A program made the translations under genes and the position numbers. A model generated the notes under the pieces. That model searched no databases. It was given only the letters and a program-made list of their open reading frames with translations, and was not told where the DNA came from. This document shows positions 26,170-34,739 of a stretch of 64,000 nt of DNA, piece by piece. This stretch comes from Amycolatopsis sp. DSM 110486. Lineage in GTDB: Bacteria > Actinomycetota > Actinomycetes > Mycobacteriales > Pseudonocardiaceae. Location: the NCBI RefSeq assembly GCF_019468465.1, contig NZ_CP080519.1, positions 1,131,001 through 1,195,000 on the forward strand. The letters run 5' to 3'. The number at the start of each line of letters is the position of its first letter. The first letter of the stretch is position 1.

Positions 26170-27344
26170 GTCAGCACTTTCCCTTCCGTGCTTTTCCCTT
26201 CCCCGGCCGGGGCGCCAAGCCTGCCTCGGGCCCGGGTGAACCCGCGGGGGTTGTTCCAACCGAGGATGCCGGTCACGCGGCCGCCCGCCGCGTGGGCGGC
26301 CACGAACTTGCCATCGGCCACCGAGCCGTCGACGACCGTCAGCTCACCGTCGGCGAAGGTGCCGGCGGCCTGGATCCGGATGTCGCCGGCGTCGGTCCAG
26401 AAGAAACGCGACGGCGCGAACGGCTCGTCGTGCCCGAGCAGGTTCAGCGCGGCGCGCCGGCCTTGCTCGGTGGCGTTCATCCGGTGTTCGAACCGGCGGT
26501 GGGTACCGGTCGCCGGATCGGGGTTGGCCGCGACGTCGCCGGCCACGTAGACGCCGTCGGCGGCTCGGCAGAACGCGTCGCAGCGCACGCCACCGCGCAG
26601 GTCCAGCCCGGAGCCGGCAAGCCACTCCGTGGCCGGTTCGGCGCCGACGGCCGCGACCACGACGTCGGCCGCGAGCGTCGTGCCATCGTCCAGCCGCACC
26701 AATCCGGCGTCCGCGGTCGTGACCCCGACGCCCATCCGGAACTCCACGCCGCGTTCTTCACCCGCCGCCCGCACAAGCTCGCCCAATGCCGGCCCGAATT
26801 GCCGGATCATGGGACTGGGCAACGGATCGACGACGGTGACGGTCGAGCCGAGCGACCGCGCGGCCGCCGCGATCTCGACGCCGAGGAACCCCGCGCCGAC
26901 CACGACGGTGCGCCGCGCCGAGCGCAGCCGTTCCCGCAGGACCACTGCGTCCTCGACCGTACGCAGGTAACACACGCCCTCGGCGCCGGGCAGCCGCCGC
27001 GGCCGCACGCCGGTGGCGATCACGAGCGCGTCGAACGCCACTGCCGTCCCATCGTCGAGCCGGACGCGGCGGCCGGGCAGGTCCAGCCCGGTTGCCTGCC
27101 GGCCGAACCGGGTGTCCAGCCCGAGCTCGGTGTAGCTGCCGGGCGGGCGCAGTGCGAGCCGGTCCGGCTCCCAGGAACCGAGCAGCACCTGCTTCGACAG
27201 CGGCGGCCGGTCGTACGGGGCGTGGGGCTCCGCGCCGATCAGGGTGAGCCGGCCGTCGAAACCGTGCTCCCGCAGCGTCTCCACCGCAGTGAGCCCCGCC
27301 GCGCCCGCACCCACGACCACCACCGCTCTCATGCCCGCGCTCAC
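26166..27344 (-). CDS. FAD-dependent NAD(P)H ferredoxin reductase
   Basis: 392 residues. The FAD dinucleotide motif is VVVGAGAAGLTAVETLREHG and the NAD motif VVVGAGFLGVEIAAAARSLG; GVYVAGDVAANPD is the second FAD box. The C-terminal domain is that of rubredoxin/ferredoxin reductases serving P450s and Rieske oxygenases. It overlaps the ferredoxin gene (27341-27344) and lies directly after the P450, so it completes a three-component monooxygenase. Such complete sets are less common than P450s relying on distant reductases. Confidence 0.9.
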   Translation of the reverse strand: MSAGMRAVVVVGAGAAGLTAVETLREHGFDGRLTLIGAEPHAPYDRPPLSKQVLLGSWEPDRLALRPPGSYTELGLDTRFGRQATGLDLPGRRVRLDDGTAVAFDALVIATGVRPRRLPGAEGVCYLRTVEDAVVLRERLRSARRTVVVGAGFLGVEIAAAARSLGSTVTVVDPLPSPMIRQFGPALGELVRAAGEERGVEFRMGVGVTTADAGLVRLDDGTTLAADVVVAAVGAEPATEWLAGSGLDLRGGVRCDAFCRAADGVYVAGDVAANPDPATGTHRRFEHRMNATEQGRRAALNLLGHDEPFAPSRFFWTDAGDIRIQAAGTFADGELTVVDGSVADGKFVAAHAAGGRVTGILGWNNPRGFTRARGRLGAPAGEGKSTEGKVLT

Positions 27345-27544
27345 CCGCCCGACGTGGTCAGGCGGATCGCCCGCGCGGGACAGATCCGTTCGGCGCTGCG
27401 GACGGCGTCCTCTTCGGACGAAGGCACGTCGTTCACGCGGAGCACGACGATCCCGTCGTCCTCACGCTGGTCGAACACCGCGTCGGACAACAGCACGCAC
27501 TGCCCCGACGCGATGCACTTGTCGGCTTCCACTTCGACCTTCAT
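27341..27544 (-). CDS. 3Fe-4S ferredoxin
   Basis: 67 residues. Three cysteines in the one-cluster pattern: DKCIASGQCV and RICPARAI, with no fourth Cys. Electron carrier between the reductase and P450 of the same operon; ATG 27544, 12 bases after the P450 stop. Very similar in layout to the ferredoxin at 38851 (both have VFDQREDDGIVVL), so the two P450/ferredoxin pairs are paralogous. Confidence 0.92.
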   Translation of the reverse strand: MKVEVEADKCIASGQCVLLSDAVFDQREDDGIVVLRVNDVPSSEEDAVRSAERICPARAIRLTTSGG

Positions 27545-27556
27545 GCATTGGCTCCG

Positions 27557-28738
27557 TTACCACTCGACGGGCATCGCGAAGAGCCCGTAGAACACGTTCT
27601 TCGTCTTGAACGGCAGTTCGCTCACCGGCGCCGCGAGCCGCAGATCCGGCAGGCGCCGCAGCAGCGTGGGGTACACCACTTGCAGCTCGACGCGCGCCAG
27701 CGGCTGCCCGAGGCACTGGTGGACCCCGTAGCCGAAGGTGAGGTGGTGCCGCGCGGACCGGGACAGGTCCAGCTCGTCGGGGTTGTCGCCGAACGCCTCC
27801 GGGTCGCGATTGGCCGAGTCGTTGGCCGCCACCACGCCCTCGCCCTTGCGGATCAGCCTGCCCGCGACCTCGACGTCCTCGAGCGCGACGCGCCGCCGGC
27901 CGTAGTGCGTGATCGTCAGGTAGCGCAGCAACTCCTCGACCGCGTTCGCCACCACTGCCGGCGAAGTGTCGGCCTTCAACGCGGCGAGCTGGGCGGGGTT
28001 CTGAAGCAGCGCCAACGTCCCGAGCGCGATCATGTTGGCGGTCGTCTCGTGCCCGGCGCGCAGCAGCAGGTTGAGCATGTTGATCAACTCGTCGCGGCTC
28101 AGGCCGCCCGCGCGCTCGATTTCGAGCAGGTGGCTGATCACGTCCGGTGCGGGCTCGGCGGCCTTGCGCTCGACCAGGCCACCGAGGTACTCGCGGATCG
28201 TGGCGAACGCCTCCAACGCCTCGTCCGCACCGGTCTCACCGGAGATGAGCAACCCACTCTGCCGCTGGAAGAACTCGTGATCTTCGTACGGAACACCGAG
28301 CAGTTCGGAGATCACCGACGAGGTGACCGGCAGTGCGAATCCGGTGACCAGGTCGGCGGGCTGTGGGCCGGCCGTGAACTCGTCGAGCAGCTCGTCGACG
28401 TGCCGCTGGATGCGCGGGCGCAGCGCCTCGACCCGCTTGATCATGAAGTCCCGGGTGAGCATCCGGCGGTGCCTGGCGTGCTCGGGGTCGTCCATGTTCA
28501 AGAACGTGGGGTGCTTCTGGCGGGTCACGGAAACGCCCGCGCTGTGGCTGGGGAAGCCCGGGTTGGTCATGTCCGCGCTGAACCGCGGGTCGGCCAGCAC
28601 CTCGCGGACGTCGTCGAAGCGGGTGACCAGCCAGGCGATCTTGCCGTCCCACAACCGCACGCGGGAGATCGGCTCGTCCGCGCGCAGGTCGCGGAACTCG
28701 GCGGGCGGGTCGAACGGACAGCCCGGCGGGCGGGACAT
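27557..28738 (-). CDS. Cytochrome P450 (CYP105-like bacterial class I)
   Basis: About 393 residues, full length. I-helix LLLRAGHETTANMIALG, where the usual acidic residue before Thr is Glu-Thr in GHETT. K-helix VEELLRYL (ExxR), heme-binding loop FGYGVHQCLGQPLARVEL. The listed ATG 28738 lacks a ribosome site. A perfect GGAGG (28794-28790) lies six bases before an in-frame ATC at 28783. The peptide from there (TTTEISGQPIPDYP before MSRPPG) matches the N-terminal extension of the paralogue at 37616, so true initiation may be at ATC or the start may be mutated. Likely hydroxylates or demethylates an aromatic compound entering the gentisate route. Confidence 0.9.
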   Translation of the reverse strand: MSRPPGCPFDPPAEFRDLRADEPISRVRLWDGKIAWLVTRFDDVREVLADPRFSADMTNPGFPSHSAGVSVTRQKHPTFLNMDDPEHARHRRMLTRDFMIKRVEALRPRIQRHVDELLDEFTAGPQPADLVTGFALPVTSSVISELLGVPYEDHEFFQRQSGLLISGETGADEALEAFATIREYLGGLVERKAAEPAPDVISHLLEIERAGGLSRDELINMLNLLLRAGHETTANMIALGTLALLQNPAQLAALKADTSPAVVANAVEELLRYLTITHYGRRRVALEDVEVAGRLIRKGEGVVAANDSANRDPEAFGDNPDELDLSRSARHHLTFGYGVHQCLGQPLARVELQVVYPTLLRRLPDLRLAAPVSELPFKTKNVFYGLFAMPVEW

Positions 28739-28824
28739 CGGGTAGTCGGGGATCGGCTGCCCGGAAATCTCTGTGGTAGTGATGGTGCACCTCCGACTTG
28801 GCTTGAGCGGCCGGGAAAGCGGGA

Positions 28825-29739
28825 TCAGTTCGCCGTGCGAGCGCGGACGGGGGTGAGCTCGGCCGGCGGCACCGGGCCCGCCCCCGCGCCCAGGGTCGGG
28901 CAGGTGACGGCACCGGCCGCGCTGACGCCGACGGTCAGCTCGCCGACCCGCGTCACGGCCGCGGTCACCGAATCGCCGTCGTTGATGGCCCCGACGCCGG
29001 CCGGCGTGCCGGTGCTGATGACGTCACCAGGATGGAGTGTCATCACCGACGAGACGTACTCGATGAGCGCGGGCACGTCCCAGATGAGGTCGCGGACGTC
29101 GGCGTCCTGGCGCAGGGTGCCGTTCACCGAGCAGGTCAGCCGGAGTGTCTCGAGTGGACCGACCTCGTCCGGCGTCACCAGCCAGGGCCCCATCGGCGTG
29201 AAGGTGTCGAACGACTTGCGGGTGGAGCGGTCCTCGCCGCCGCGCATGGTGATGTCGAGCAGGCACGTGTAGCCGAACACATGCGACAGTGCGTCGGCCG
29301 CGGGCACCCCGCGGGCCGTGCGGCCGATCACCACGGCCAGCTCACCCTCCTGGTCGAACCGGCGGTCGGTGTAGGGCAGGCGGACCACGTCGCCGGCACC
29401 GATCAGCGACGAGGGTGCCTTGAGGAACACGCCGAGCGAGCCGACGTGCACGCTCTGGCTCATCTCGGCCTGGTGGTCCACGTAGTTCACCGGCGCGGCC
29501 ACGATCTTGGTCGGATCCGGCACCGGCGGCAGCACGCGGACCTCGTCGAGCGGGACGCCGGGACCGTCGGCGAGCGGGACCTCCCCCGCGGGAGACCCGG
29601 ACGCCGCGATGAGGCGCCGCATCGGGCTGAGCCCGGCCGGCCCGGCGGCGCGTTCCGGTGAGACCTCGCGCACCACGCCGTCGGCGACGACGCCGACCCG
29701 GTCGAGGCCGTCGCGGCCGCGGTAACTGAGCAACTTCAT
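28825..29739 (-). CDS. Fumarylacetoacetate hydrolase family protein (maleyl-/fumarylpyruvate hydrolase candidate)
   Basis: 304 residues. N-terminal small domain, then the FAH catalytic fold: PTKIVAAPVNYVDHQAEMSQ, metal-binding FDQEGELAVVIGRTARGV, YTCLLDITMRGGEDRSTRKS, and HPGDVISTGTPAGVGAINDG. The family cleaves C-C bonds of 2,4-dioxo acids with Mg2+. Beside a gentisate dioxygenase, the expected reaction is hydrolysis of maleylpyruvate or fumarylpyruvate to pyruvate plus maleate/fumarate. No maleylpyruvate isomerase gene is in the cluster. Confidence 0.88.
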   Translation of the reverse strand: MKLLSYRGRDGLDRVGVVADGVVREVSPERAAGPAGLSPMRRLIAASGSPAGEVPLADGPGVPLDEVRVLPPVPDPTKIVAAPVNYVDHQAEMSQSVHVGSLGVFLKAPSSLIGAGDVVRLPYTDRRFDQEGELAVVIGRTARGVPAADALSHVFGYTCLLDITMRGGEDRSTRKSFDTFTPMGPWLVTPDEVGPLETLRLTCSVNGTLRQDADVRDLIWDVPALIEYVSSVMTLHPGDVISTGTPAGVGAINDGDSVTAAVTRVGELTVGVSAAGAVTCPTLGAGAGPVPPAELTPVRARTAN

Positions 29740-29764
29740 TGTCGGCTCCTCGGTGTCGTGCCGA

Positions 29765-30955
29765 TCAGGACGAAAGGACGGCGGATTCCGCCGCGTACAA
29801 CCAGTCCAGCTCGCTGTAGTCGTCCGGCCGCCGGGAGCGCATGTACCGGTCGCGCAGCGCGAGTGTGACCGGGTCGCCGGTGTGCCAGACCTGGCCCCAC
29901 AGCCGCGCCCGCGTCTGGCATAGGCCGGCGCGGGGGACGCGGACGGCGTCGTAGGACTTCACGGCTTTCCCGATGTCGGTGCCGCTCCCGCGGACCGCTT
30001 CGCCGAGCGCCAGCGCGTCCTCGAGCGCCTGGCACGCCCCCTGGCCGAGGTACTGCAGCATCGGATGCGCCGCGTCGCCGAGGAGCACCGCCCGGCCGTG
30101 CACCCACGTGGGCAGCGGGTCCCGGTCGTAGATCGGCCAGCAGCGGCCGGTCTCGATGCGCGAGACGTGCCGCTGCACCTCCTCGCACGCTTCGCCGAAC
30201 CGGCCGAACAGCTCCTCGACCGGGCCCACCTGCTCGTCGCCGCGGCCGAAGCTGTCACTGCGGAACACCGCGACCTGGTTGTACAGCTCGCCGCGGCGCA
30301 CCGGGTACTGGATGAGGTGCAGCCCGGGCCCTACCCACAGCACCACGTCGTCGTTGCTGACCTCGGTCCTCACCTCGCTCATGGGCAGCGCGCCGCGGTA
30401 GGCGACGAATCCGCTCGGCACCGGCTGGTCGACGGAGACCAGCTTGCGCACCACGGAGTGCAGCCCATCGGCGCCGACGAGCAGCTCGGCGCGGTACGTG
30501 GCGCCGTCCTCGCAGCGCACGCCGGCGCTGTCCTCGTCGGCCCACGCCTCGGCGACGACCCGGTTTTTCTCCAGCCGCACCAACGGTTCCGCCCGGCAGG
30601 CTTCGACCAGAATGGACAGCAGATCACTGCGGTGCACCACCACGTAGGGGTAGCCGTAGCGCTCCCGGAAGGCACCGCCGAGATCGAGTGTGGTGAGCGG
30701 GTCGGCGGTGATCGCGTGCCGCATCACGCCGTGCCGCGGCAACACCGCGACGTCGAGCAGCTCGGTGAGCAGGCCGAGCCGGTCGAGCATCCGGATCGCG
30801 TTCGGGCCGAACTGCAGGCCGGCGCCGATCTCGGTGAACTCGGCCGCGCGTTCGAGCAGGTGGACCTCGCGCCCGGCGCGCGCCACGGACAGCGCCGCGG
30901 CAAGCCCGCCGATACCGCCACCGACGATCAACGTGGGCAGTGGTGTCGTCACCAT
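29765..30955 (-). CDS. FAD-dependent aromatic hydroxylase, 3-hydroxybenzoate 6-hydroxylase-like
   Basis: 396 residues. FAD motif LIVGGGIGGLAAALSVARAG, DG box LLVGADGLHSVVRK, second FAD box VLLGDAAHPMLQYLGQGACQ then ALEDALALGE. NAD(P)H-dependent flavin monooxygenase acting on a hydroxybenzoate; sequence style and context (next to gentisate dioxygenase) favour 3-hydroxybenzoate to gentisate. Salicylate hydroxylase is the main alternative. ATG 30955 follows the dioxygenase stop by four bases, so they are co-translated. Confidence 0.87.
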   Translation of the reverse strand: MVTTPLPTLIVGGGIGGLAAALSVARAGREVHLLERAAEFTEIGAGLQFGPNAIRMLDRLGLLTELLDVAVLPRHGVMRHAITADPLTTLDLGGAFRERYGYPYVVVHRSDLLSILVEACRAEPLVRLEKNRVVAEAWADEDSAGVRCEDGATYRAELLVGADGLHSVVRKLVSVDQPVPSGFVAYRGALPMSEVRTEVSNDDVVLWVGPGLHLIQYPVRRGELYNQVAVFRSDSFGRGDEQVGPVEELFGRFGEACEEVQRHVSRIETGRCWPIYDRDPLPTWVHGRAVLLGDAAHPMLQYLGQGACQALEDALALGEAVRGSGTDIGKAVKSYDAVRVPRAGLCQTRARLWGQVWHTGDPVTLALRDRYMRSRRPDDYSELDWLYAAESAVLSS

Positions 30956-30959
30956 GCGC

Positions 30960-32012
30960 TCAGCACTCCCGTTCGCGGTAGAGGCCCAGCGCTTCCAGCA
31001 CGGGTGCGTCACTGACGCTGAACACGTCCAGGTGCTCCTCGGCGGCAAGGCCGTAGGGAGCCCACGACGGCACAGCGAAGACGTCACCCGGTGCGAGCGC
31101 GAAGCGCTGGTCACCGATCAGCACCTCGCCGGTGCCGGCCAGCACGGCCCCCACCCGGGACCCTGCCTGGCGGGTTGTGCGGCTGCGGCTGCCGGCGCGC
31201 ACGCGGCGCATCTCGCAGCGCATGGTGGGCATGACGTCGGCGCCGGTCTGCGGATTGGTGTAGCGGATCTGCGCCTCGCTCGCGCCGGTGGCGGCCAGCT
31301 GCGCCGCGAGCGCCCGGTCGGTGTCGGCGCGCCGGTACACCAGCAGCGGCGAATGCGCCGCCTCGTGCCGGGCCTTGCCGAGCCCGCCGGGCACGAGGCC
31401 GGGACCAGCGCCCCAGAGCCGTTCGGCGGCCGAAGCAGGCTCACTGCTCAAGCCACCCTGCGCGTCGGAGCCCTCCTCGAAGAACACCGCGTCGAGCGCG
31501 GCGACGACCGGCAAGTCGAGCACGTCCAGCCACATCATCGGCTCGGCGCCGGGGTTGTGGTGTTCGTGGAAGGTCATGCTCGGGGTGAGCACGAGGTCGC
31601 CGGTCGCCATGCGCAACGGGTCGCCGTCGACAAGCGTCCAGGCACCCTCGCCTGCGAGGACGAATCGCAGGGCCGCCGGGGTGTGCCGGTGCGCGGGCGC
31701 GCGCTCCCCCGCGCCCAGGTACTGCATCCCGGCCCACATGGTGGAGGTCGCGTACGGCGCACCGCCGAGACCGGGATTCGCGCAGGCCAGCACCCGGCGA
31801 TCGCCGCCCCGGTCGATGCCGACCAGTTCGCCACTGCGCGCCGCGAGCCCGCTGAGCGCTTCGGCCCGCCACCGGTACGGGACGGTCCGGGGCACCGGCT
31901 CCGGCGTCAACAGGCCGGAGAGCTTCCACAACGGCTGGAGATCGGCTGCCGCTACGTCGCCGTACAGCTCGTCCAGCCGGCTGTCCTGATCCGTGAAGCG
32001 AGATGTCGCCAT
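30960..32012 (-). CDS. Gentisate 1,2-dioxygenase
   Basis: 350 residues, bicupin Fe(II) ring-cleavage dioxygenase that converts gentisate to maleylpyruvate. The N-terminal cupin has MQYLGAGERAPAHRHTPAAL and MTFHEHHNPGAEP (iron-ligand His). The C-terminal cupin has ALAPGDVFAVPSWAPYGLAA. ATG 32012 is preceded by GGAGG at 9 bases. First gene of the minus-strand catabolic cluster; a 16-bp operator lies 39-54 bases upstream, with the divergent tandem MarR regulator beyond it. Confidence 0.92.
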   Translation of the reverse strand: MATSRFTDQDSRLDELYGDVAAADLQPLWKLSGLLTPEPVPRTVPYRWRAEALSGLAARSGELVGIDRGGDRRVLACANPGLGGAPYATSTMWAGMQYLGAGERAPAHRHTPAALRFVLAGEGAWTLVDGDPLRMATGDLVLTPSMTFHEHHNPGAEPMMWLDVLDLPVVAALDAVFFEEGSDAQGGLSSEPASAAERLWGAGPGLVPGGLGKARHEAAHSPLLVYRRADTDRALAAQLAATGASEAQIRYTNPQTGADVMPTMRCEMRRVRAGSRSRTTRQAGSRVGAVLAGTGEVLIGDQRFALAPGDVFAVPSWAPYGLAAEEHLDVFSVSDAPVLEALGLYREREC

Positions 32013-32050
32013 GGGGGTTTCCCTCCGCATGCCACGAGACAAGCTGAATT

Positions 32051-32066
32051 AGTACGTGTACGTACT
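32051..32066. promoter_or_regulatory. MarR-type operator of the gentisate cluster
   Basis: AGTACGTGTACGTACT: 7-bp arms with a 2-bp centre. A half-site AGTACG recurs at 32146-32151, nearer the regulator. A minus-strand TTGCAT (about 32073) abuts the palindrome, so bound protein would block the promoter of the dioxygenase operon. Confidence 0.7.
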
Positions 32067-32203
32067 ATGCAACGGGACGCTAGACGCTGATTTCCTGACA
32101 GTCAAGGGCTTCGCGGCGCAACCACGGCGTCGATCAAGCCAAGATAGTACGGACACGGCCGATCTCGGTCCGCTACAGTGAACCGGTCAAGAAGGGGACT
32201 CTC

Positions 32204-33133
32204 GTGCGAAACACCGCCATCGGCAGCAGCCCACCTCCCCAGGCACCGGGACCGGTCACCCTCGTGCTGCCACCCGACACGACGGCCGGGCACCTCATCC
32301 GCCGCGCCCAGCAGGCGCACACGGCGCTGTGGTCAGCCGAGGTCGGCACCGAAGTCACCGGCCCGCAGTACGCGATCCTGAGCGCGCTGAGCCGCCGGTC
32401 GGGGGTCGACCAGGTCACCGCGGGCCGCGCGGCGTCACTGGACAAGTCGACGACGGCCGACATCGTCGACCGGCTGCGGCGCAAGGACTGGATCCAGCGT
32501 GACCGCGACACCGGCGACGGCCGCCGGTACCTGCTGTCGCTGACCCCCTCGGCCAAGGCGATGCTGCCCGACCTCACCGCCCGGGTGGAGACGGTGCAGG
32601 ACCGGCTGCTGCACCCGCTGGGACCGAACCTGCGGCGCAGCTTCGGCAGACTGCTGGGCCAAGTGGCCTACCAGGGGCCGGTGCCCACCGGAGGCAAGGA
32701 CGAGGACAAGGACATCGAGGTGCTGCGGCTCAGCTCGACGCCCGGCCACCTCATCCGGCGGGCCGAGCAAGTGCACGGCGCACTCTGGACCCGGCACGTC
32801 GGCACCCAGCTCACGCCATCGCAGTACGCGCTGCTGTGCAGCCTCGTCTGGCGCCCGGCCATCGACCAGACCGCGGCCGGCGAGATGGCGTCGCTCGACA
32901 AGTCCAGTGCCGCGGACATCGTGGCGCGACTGCGGCGGCGAGGCTGGCTGCTCGACACCCGGGACGAGACCGACCGGCGGCGCAAGCTCCTGGTGCTCAC
33001 CGACCTCGCGCGCTACACGCTCGCCGAGGTGACGCCCGCGGTGCAGACCGTTCAGCGCGACCTGGTGGCACCGCTGTCTCCCGCCGAACAGGACAAGCTG
33101 ATCAGCCTGCTGCGGCGCGTCGCGTACCAATGA
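32204..33133 (+). CDS. Tandem (duplicated) MarR-family regulator in one polypeptide
   Basis: 309 residues from GTG 32204 (AAGAAGGGG upstream). Two complete MarR winged-helix domains are joined head to tail. Domain 1 (about 25-160) has GHLIRRAQQAHTALWSAEVG, SLDKSTTADIVDRLRRKDWI, RDTGDGRRYLLSLT. Domain 2 (about 180-309) has GHLIRRAEQVHGALWTRHVG, SLDKSSAADIVARLRRRGWL, RDETDRRRKLLVLT. MarR proteins normally act as dimers of about 150 residues; here one chain could form the dimer. Divergent from the gentisate operon and near its palindrome, so probably its aromatic-acid-responsive repressor. Confidence 0.88.
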   Translation: MRNTAIGSSPPPQAPGPVTLVLPPDTTAGHLIRRAQQAHTALWSAEVGTEVTGPQYAILSALSRRSGVDQVTAGRAASLDKSTTADIVDRLRRKDWIQRDRDTGDGRRYLLSLTPSAKAMLPDLTARVETVQDRLLHPLGPNLRRSFGRLLGQVAYQGPVPTGGKDEDKDIEVLRLSSTPGHLIRRAEQVHGALWTRHVGTQLTPSQYALLCSLVWRPAIDQTAAGEMASLDKSSAADIVARLRRRGWLLDTRDETDRRRKLLVLTDLARYTLAEVTPAVQTVQRDLVAPLSPAEQDKLISLLRRVAYQ

Positions 33134-33687
33134 CCGTCCGGTGAAGACTGTCGCCGCATCAGGTGACCGAGTCGGAACGCGAGGTGGTCCGTGTACGCGC
33201 CGCGCACGTGCGCGAGGTCCTGACCGAGTCGTCATCGTCCCAACTATCGGCAACGGATTCTCGACGCGATCAACACTGCCCGCCTGCGATGCTCCACTTT
33301 CCCTTGTGGCACTGAATGTCTCGTCCTTGTGACGCAATGCCTGCCCGCGAGACACTTGGAATGTCGACCGGGAAGATCGCAGAAATGTAGTCCTGACAGG
33401 GTTCGTCGAACTCGGCGATTCAGATCAGATCCTTTTGCGGCCGATGGACGGAGGGGCCTTGTCCTCCAGCAGATCCCGGGTGCCGTCGTGTCCAGGACTC
33501 CGGGAATCGGCGATGAATGCGTGAAGAAACGCAAAGCCAATTGCCAATCCGACTCCATGGGTCACCACAAACCTGGCTGGTGTGACAGCAAGACCACCGA
33601 GGAAGAGTTCAAGACACTGTGCGACCTTTCGGACCGCCGAAAGTGAGCCCCGAAACGTGGGTGGTCACCTGAGCCGATGGCCGGGCC
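33134..33687. other. Intergenic stretch, no supported gene
   Basis: About 550 bases with lower coding bias than neighbours. A plus-strand frame 33329-33646 is open but has no start signal or known motif. Confidence 0.35.
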
Positions 33688-34589
33688 CTACCGCGGGATG
33701 GCGGTGTGGTCGATGTCGAGGATGACGGGCGCGTGGTCGGTGCACTGGCCGACGGCGGCGTGGTCGACGACGTGGACGCTGCGGACGGCGGCGTCGGGCG
33801 CGTGGTGGGTGGCGTACCAGCGGTCGATGCGGCGGGGCGGGTGGTGATCGGCCGGGTGGAACCCGGTGGTGGCGGCCCAGGGGCGCCGGTGATCCGGGCG
33901 CAGTCGCGCATCCGGCCCAGGTGCTCGAGCCGGATCGCGACGCGGCGGTCGAGGTGTCCGTGCTCGTCGAACTGGTAGGCGTGGTCGGGGTGCCAGGGCT
34001 GGTGCAGGTAGGGGTCGTGGTCGTAGAAGTGGCTGTCGCCGTCGACGGTCGGGACCGTGGTGGCGCCGACGCCGTTGAAGCCCCCGCCGATGAACCCGGG
34101 CACGTCGTCGCGGTGCATGGCACGCAGGATCTGCGCGGCGTCCGACCATCCCCAGGCCTGGTCGAACCGGGACAGTTGAACGGACCCGACGCGCAGTCGT
34201 GGGCCGCCGAGGTCGAAGACGCAGGTGACCATCGAGTGCCACATCCCGGCGTCGGCGCGCTCGAACCGGCCGATGGTGCCGGGCACGGGGGTGACTCCGT
34301 CGCGCCAGAGCAGCGCGGTGTGGTGGATGTCGCCGCCCAGGGCGAGCATCGGCTCGCCGCGGTGTTTCCACTGCCGGTCCACGGCCTTGGCCAGTCGTCG
34401 CAGCCGCGTCGTCGCCAGGTCCCGCTTGTCGGGGTCGCGGGGGCCGGGTTCGCGGGCGACGATCTCCTGCACCGCCAGCACATCCGCGTCGAGCCCACGC
34501 ACTAGCGCCTCCAGGCGCGCGAACCGTTCCTCCGCGGCCGGGCTGTCGCCGTCGTAGAGGTTGAACGCGTTCACCGACACCAGCCGCAC
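33688..34589 (-). pseudogene. Endonuclease/exonuclease/phosphatase family protein, single frameshift
   Basis: DNase I-like metal-dependent fold. From GTG 34589 (GGAGG upstream) the frame has VRLVSVNAFNLYDGDSPAAE, LDADVLAVQEIVAREPGP (catalytic Glu), LALGGDIHHTALLWRDGVTP, DVPGFIGGGFNG. Near 33880, in a GC-run, the frame shifts; the second frame finishes RRIDRWYATHHAPDAAVRSV and CTDHAPVILDIDHTAIPR with the catalytic DHxPV-like box. Everything needed is there apart from one indel, so a sequencing error or very recent mutation is possible. Confidence 0.75.
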
Positions 34590-34739
34590 CGCGACCTCCG
34601 AGTTCGTCCCGTCCAGCACCGACCGGCCCAGCCGATGGCGCGGGGCCGACGGCGACACCGTAGCGCGGTGATCACCGCGCCGGCCCGGTGCCGAGAGCCG
34701 GGCCTGCCAGGATGAGGTGATGATTCAGGACAGGCCGTC

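Noticed and set aside
18367..33133. Reading the cluster as a natural-product biosynthetic gene cluster because of P450s and oxidases.
   Set aside because: No PKS, NRPS, terpene or RiPP core enzyme; gentisate dioxygenase, FAH hydrolase and an importer indicate catabolism.
32435..33355. Long minus-strand frame opposite the tandem MarR gene.
   Set aside because: Antisense shadow of a high-GC gene, with no family motifs; the plus strand has two clear MarR domains.
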